Assembly (NCBI GenBank): GCA_002167265.1
Contig: NHDJ01000003.1
Coordinates: 1 to 9,724 of the forward strand
Length of the DNA stretch: 9,724 bases
Source: Verrucomicrobia bacterium TMED56
Lineage (GTDB): Bacteria > Verrucomicrobiota > Verrucomicrobiia > Opitutales > Seribacteraceae
Direction: 5' to 3'
This document shows, piece after piece, positions 6,873 to 9,724 of this stretch. Under the pieces are notes generated by a model. The model was not told the origin of the DNA, did no database searches, and was given only the letters and a program-made list of their open reading frames with translations. Positions within the stretch are counted from its first letter, which is position 1. Each line of letters opens with the position of its first letter. The translations under genes and the position numbers were made by a program.

Positions 6873-7846
6873 AAACTTGCACGGAAAAAAGTTTTAGTAT
6901 TTTACAGGAACGGGAATTTTCAGTTCTTTCGTTCAAAGCGTTTGGAACATCCTGTGAAGTGAAATTTTCCCCGATTAATTCACACAGTCCCGAATTGATT
7001 AGTAAGGAGGTCGTATCTTGGGTAAATGAATTTGAAAGGCGATATTCTCGTTATCTTCCAGACAGTTGGTTATCTCAAGTTAACAAATCAGCTGGCATAG
7101 CACCTGTAAAACTTTCCCGGGATGATCAACCTATCATTCAGGCTGCATCATTCGTATATTTTCAAAGCCAGCAAACTATCGATCCATCTTGTCTTCCACT
7201 GACCCAAATTTGGCAGAACGCAAGAGCATCTAATGTGATTCCTCAAGAGTCCGTCGTCGAGGATGCAAAGGCTTTGGTAAACTGGGAAAAAGTACAACAC
7301 ACAGAAAATGAGATCTTCTTACCCAGCCCCGGCATGGGACTTGATTTTGGCGGCTTTGGAAAAGAGTATGCTGTGGATTTGATTTCCGCAAAATTGAGAG
7401 CTTCTAATTATGGGAATTTTCTTGTCAATTTTGGGGGGGATATTTTTGCAAGCGGATATGCCAATGATAATTGTACCTGGAAAGTCGGTATAGAAAATCC
7501 CCTTGGGGAAAGCAATCCCTCTTATGTGGTTAGCCTCAGCAACACTGGATTGGCGACTTCGGGAAATTATCGAAGATACTTCGATGTGGATGGGAAAAGA
7601 TATGGTCACACCATCGATCAGAGAACAGGGTATCCGACTATTCATTCGCAACTGACTGCATCTGTCGTCAGTCCAAGTTGCCTGAAGTCCGGAATCATTG
7701 CCACAACCAGTCTTCTTCTTGGAAAAGAAAAGGGTATGCGTTTGCTTGAATCAGAATGGAATGCTGAAGGATGCATTCAATCATTTGAATCCACTCTCAT
7801 TACCAGTAAATTTTATAATTACTTAATTTATGAAAATCCTGCTTAG
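6869..7846 (+). CDS. ApbE-like FAD:protein FMN transferase, divergent subclass
   Basis: A 325-residue homolog of ApbE, which transfers FMN from FAD to a Thr/Ser of a target protein. Matching segments in order: FGTSCEVKF (25-33), DPSCLPLTQIW (105-115), LDFGGFGKEYAVD (158-170), NFGGDI (187-192), TSGNYRRYF (230-238), the HTIDQRTGYP block with His247, and CLKSGIIATT (271-280). In canonical ApbE the last block reads like A-D-A-x-x-T with a metal-binding Asp; here Gly275 occupies that place while the downstream Thr is kept. No signal peptide or lipobox is visible, although many ApbE proteins are exported lipoproteins. The start is a TTG whose TTGA overlaps the DUF3570 stop; no in-frame ATG occurs before about residue 156, and the conserved FKAFGTSCE needs this upstream start. 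The 3' end overlaps the DUF4266 gene by 17 nt. Family assignment is secure; activity is uncertain. Confidence 0.87.
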   Translation: MKTCTEKSFSILQEREFSVLSFKAFGTSCEVKFSPINSHSPELISKEVVSWVNEFERRYSRYLPDSWLSQVNKSAGIAPVKLSRDDQPIIQAASFVYFQSQQTIDPSCLPLTQIWQNARASNVIPQESVVEDAKALVNWEKVQHTENEIFLPSPGMGLDFGGFGKEYAVDLISAKLRASNYGNFLVNFGGDIFASGYANDNCTWKVGIENPLGESNPSYVVSLSNTGLATSGNYRRYFDVDGKRYGHTIDQRTGYPTIHSQLTASVVSPSCLKSGIIATTSLLLGKEKGMRLLESEWNAEGCIQSFESTLITSKFYNYLIYENPA

Positions 7847-8051
7847 CGTAATCACCTTATCATTATCCTTTCTGGGCGGTTGTACTCCTAAAATGACGGT
7901 AAGTCCAATGGACCGGTATCATCTTGCTGATATTGTAATGAGGGCAGATCGTGACCCACTTTCACTTAAAATGAATGATCATGCCTACTTTTCTCGTGAG
8001 GCATCAAGAGGAGGACGGGGAGCAGGCGGTGGAGGATGTGGATGTAATTAA
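7830..8051 (+). CDS. DUF4266 mini-lipoprotein with GGGGCGCN tail
   Basis: A 73-residue lipoprotein. The signal peptide ends in a LGGC lipobox, with lipidation expected at Cys18, leaving a mature peptide of about 56 residues. The body has the DUF4266 pattern MDRYHLADIVMRADRDPL followed by NDHAYFSREAS, and the C-terminus is the family-defining Gly-rich run ending CGCN. The two tail cysteines separated by one glycine could bind metal, form disulfides or carry a modification; none of these is established. The ATG lies inside the end of the ApbE gene (17-nt overlap), and the next gene starts 1 nt after the stop, so expression is tightly coupled to both. DUF4266 genes recur beside DUF3570 and ApbE genes in other bacteria, from my memory of the family, which supports a shared pathway of unknown purpose. 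Confidence 0.9.
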   Translation: MKILLSVITLSLSFLGGCTPKMTVSPMDRYHLADIVMRADRDPLSLKMNDHAYFSREASRGGRGAGGGGCGCN

Positions 8052-8052
8052 G

Positions 8053-8841
8053 ATGAGAAACATTCGCCTGCTATTTTCATTTATGATACTTTTTCAGACC
8101 CGTTCTTTGAGTCCGAATATTATCAAGCTTTCTGGAATACTCCTTAGACCAGTACCTAGCTTTATAAAATCAATTCAGGCTTGGGTACCTTTAACTAGTG
8201 GAACCGTCTTAACGCATTCCTTGTCAGGTGCCACTACGGAAGTTAAATCAGCCCAAGGAACTTCCCATGCTATCAAAACTGGCGAGGATCTAAATTACAG
8301 TTTCTACACAGGTCGATGGTCTGCACAAAGTTTTTCAGTTACAGGTCTTCCGGACGGTTTAACTTTTAAAGGAGGGACAGGGAATGGATCGATTACTGGG
8401 ACTGTTACTCAATCAGGTCAGTATGAAATAAAGATTGTGGGCTATCGTTACGCGAATTTGAGAGGCTCTGCCACCCCTGCTTACAGTCTAAATCTTACAG
8501 TCACCCAAGGTGATACTTCATCCGAAGTTGTTAATCCGCTTTCCGACAATTTTTCTGATTTAACAGAGCTCGAAGATCGATGGAAAGATTCATGGTTTGG
8601 AACTCTATACCTGCCAAAGGAGGGGAATTGGCTTTTCCATTCCCACATAGGTTGGCTTTATGCTCAACCTACGGAACTGGACTCCTTTTGGTTTTTTGAA
8701 AATGACCTTGGATGGATCTACACTTCTAAAGCATTATACCCTTTCATGTACAGAAACTCTTCGAATAGTTGGTTGTATCATCTAACAGATTCCTCCCACC
8801 ACCGGTTTTGGGATTTCTCTGCAGTAGACAAATTGCTATGA
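8053..8841 (+). CDS. Secreted Ig-like protein with Trp-rich GW tail
   Basis: A 262-residue protein taken from the ATG at 8053, 1 nt after the DUF4266 stop; the frame stays open upstream into that gene, but this start gives a plausible signal peptide (MRNIRLLFSFMILFQTRSLS). Residues about 65-151 form a putative Ig/cadherin-like module of the He_PIG type: SFSVTGLPDGLTFKGGTGNGSITGTVTQSGQYEIKIVG, broken here only by my line of reading, ending YSLNLTV. After a linker, residues 173-257 hold a tail dense in Trp and aromatic residues with repeating elements WKDSWFG, NWLFHSHIGWLY, FWFFENDLGWIYTS, SWLYHL and RFWDF. I associate this tail with exported Verrucomicrobiota proteins, where it may anchor or assemble them at the cell surface; its role is not proven. 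The position as fourth gene of the DUF3570 operon suggests a surface partner of that system. Confidence 0.75.
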   Translation: MRNIRLLFSFMILFQTRSLSPNIIKLSGILLRPVPSFIKSIQAWVPLTSGTVLTHSLSGATTEVKSAQGTSHAIKTGEDLNYSFYTGRWSAQSFSVTGLPDGLTFKGGTGNGSITGTVTQSGQYEIKIVGYRYANLRGSATPAYSLNLTVTQGDTSSEVVNPLSDNFSDLTELEDRWKDSWFGTLYLPKEGNWLFHSHIGWLYAQPTELDSFWFFENDLGWIYTSKALYPFMYRNSSNSWLYHLTDSSHHRFWDFSAVDKLL

Positions 8842-8888
8842 TGTAGTGCTTTGTCTTCCACAAGATTTTATCATTATTGGAGCATCAT

Positions 8889-9071
8889 ATGAATCAAGAG
8901 TTCAATTCGGTATTTAAAACCCCTAAATTCACCGGAGTTACCCTTTCTCTACTCTCAATGTTTGTTCTTGCTGCAATGTTTGTAGTGTGGGAAAAATTTC
9001 CTAAAGAATCTCCCATCCCCCCATCCCCTAAAATAAAACTTCTTTGCGACCAACGATTGAAAGTCCGATGA
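8889..9071 (+). CDS. Small single-TM membrane protein, candidate
   Basis: A 60-codon ORF starting at ATG 8889, preceded by GGAG with a 6-nt gap, one of the few good Shine-Dalgarno sequences in the window. The peptide has a polar N-terminus (MNQEFNSVFKTPKF), one hydrophobic helix (about 17-37, GVTLSLLSMFVLAAMFVVW) and a Pro-rich then basic tail. I recognise no family. Its TGA overlaps the ATG of the VgrG-like frame (ATGA, 9068-9071), suggesting translational coupling. It starts 47 nt after the GW-tail gene stop, so it could be read through from that operon; between them a short TTGT/ACAA hairpin near 8852 followed by a modest T-rich stretch is too weak to call a terminator. It could also be a chance frame at a recombination junction. 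Confidence 0.45.
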   Translation: MNQEFNSVFKTPKFTGVTLSLLSMFVLAAMFVVWEKFPKESPIPPSPKIKLLCDQRLKVR

Positions 9072-9691
9072 CTGCAATCGTGACAACAATGACTGCCGGC
9101 GAACAGATAGATGTAGATGACACTTTCAGGCCCATGATCCGTTATAAATGGGACCAGGGTAATGTTGGTATTCGTGTTCGCTTAGCCCAAGGGTGGGCAG
9201 GAGCCAGTCACGGCATGCAAATATTACCTCGGGTTGGTGATGAGGTGCTAGTGGAATTCCTCGACGGCGACATAGATAGGCCGGTGATAACAGGTTCTCT
9301 TTACAACAGCGCGTCAAAGGCTCTTTTTGATCCGACTGAGACAGACCAGATCTCAGAAATAACTGGCGCGGAGGGGCAATTTAGGTATGTGAGCGGGATA
9401 CATGACGCGGGCGGTAACCAATTGCTAATGTATGACCAGGAGGGAGCAGAGAGGGTCGTCTTTGCATCGGCGGGAACAAGAGACGACATGGTTGCTGGCC
9501 GTTATTTAATGGCATCCACCGATACGGTGGAGGTCACAAAAAACGACAAAGTAGAGGATGTATTAAACGACTATACATTGTATATTGGTGGAAACTTAAA
9601 GGTGGATGTCGTGGGCGATGTGCGTTTCGTGGTCGGCGGCAGTATTCTCTCGTATGAAGCTGAAGGCCCTGACGATGTAAAGAGGAAATGA
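9068..9691 (+). CDS. VgrG-like spike protein lacking the gp27 domain (truncated or minimal)
   Basis: From the ATG at 9068 this is 207 residues; a TTG at 9044 would add eight. Residues 1-85 match the gp5-type OB fold of type VI secretion VgrG tip proteins: TAIVT, an RYKWD strand, RVRLAQGWAG, then PRVGDEVLVEFLDGDIDRP and ITGSLYN. Residues about 115-195 (NQLLMYDQEGAERV, then VTKND/VGDVRFVVGG repeats) look like the start of the VgrG beta-helix needle. The usual N-terminal gp27-like base of several hundred residues is absent. VgrG-like linker residues (LRPTIESP) extend upstream of the ATG and the frame closes at a TAA at 9029-9031, which suggests a decapitated gene. GC is raised (34 of 60 bases at 9181-9240, against 24 of 60 at 6361-6420). 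No other T6SS genes are in view. It may be a remnant, or a small gpV-like protein coupled to the upstream ORF. Confidence 0.7.
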   Translation: MTAIVTTMTAGEQIDVDDTFRPMIRYKWDQGNVGIRVRLAQGWAGASHGMQILPRVGDEVLVEFLDGDIDRPVITGSLYNSASKALFDPTETDQISEITGAEGQFRYVSGIHDAGGNQLLMYDQEGAERVVFASAGTRDDMVAGRYLMASTDTVEVTKNDKVEDVLNDYTLYIGGNLKVDVVGDVRFVVGGSILSYEAEGPDDVKRK

Positions 9692-9724
9692 CGGTAATAA
9701 TTTTTAGTTCAATATAGATGAAGA

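Noticed and set aside
7319..7651. 110-codon minus-strand frame opposite the ApbE gene
   Set aside because: It lies wholly inside a well-supported coding gene, with no homology signal and no plausible start context.
7975..8052. Upstream extension of the Ig-like protein into the DUF4266 gene
   Set aside because: The added residues are an out-of-frame reading of the DUF4266 tail, and only the ATG at 8053 gives a signal peptide.
9044..9691. Calling a type VI secretion locus here
   Set aside because: Only one partial VgrG-like frame is present; no sheath, tube, baseplate or ClpV genes are visible in the window.

Overview
The window looks like chromosomal DNA from a Verrucomicrobiota bacterium, perhaps an Opitutae/Puniceicoccales-type marine lineage, with Planctomycetota as the alternative. 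Two things point there. One is a DUF1553-DUF1501 gene pair, the planctomycete/verrucomicrobial 'PSD1' arrangement. The other is a secreted protein ending in a tryptophan- and Gly-Trp-rich tail of a kind I associate with verrucomicrobial exported proteins. Base composition is moderately AT-rich except at the right end. Shine-Dalgarno sequences are mostly absent, and several starts are TTG or GTG. There are no rRNA or tRNA genes, CRISPR arrays or intact insertion sequences.

Layout. (1) 1-1869, plus strand: the 3' end of a DUF1553 gene, then a complete Tat-exported DUF1501 protein. (2) 1988-2578, plus strand: an exported cyclophilin-type peptidyl-prolyl isomerase. (3) 2599-5309, minus strand, transcribed leftward: a MacB/LolD-type ABC ATPase, an overlapping FtsX-like permease and a DUF3299 lipoprotein, together resembling the Zrg-type ABC systems linked to zinc in Vibrio. 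(4) 5310-5729: a long AT-rich divergent intergenic region with a perfect 11-bp inverted repeat and a separate 12-bp palindrome. (5) 5730-8841, plus strand: a tightly packed four-gene operon made of a DUF3570 beta-rich outer-membrane-type protein, an ApbE-like FAD:protein FMN transferase, a DUF4266 mini-lipoprotein ending in CGCN, and an Ig-like/GW-tail secreted protein. Junctions overlap by 4 and 17 nt or are 1 nt apart. (6) 8889-9691, plus strand: a 60-residue single-TM ORF whose stop overlaps (ATGA) the start of a VgrG-like piece that has the gp5-type OB fold and the beginning of a beta-helix but no gp27-like base domain.

The most interesting part is the DUF3570-ApbE-DUF4266 operon, a little-characterised envelope system. 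The DUF3570 protein carries DAWSGAT, which fits the DxxSGAT flavinylation consensus, directly upstream of an ApbE homolog. That suggests an enzyme-substrate pair. The ApbE has no visible export signal and has glycine where the canonical metal-binding Asp is expected. The second point of interest is the right edge, where composition shifts and a decapitated or minimal VgrG-like protein appears coupled to a small membrane peptide.
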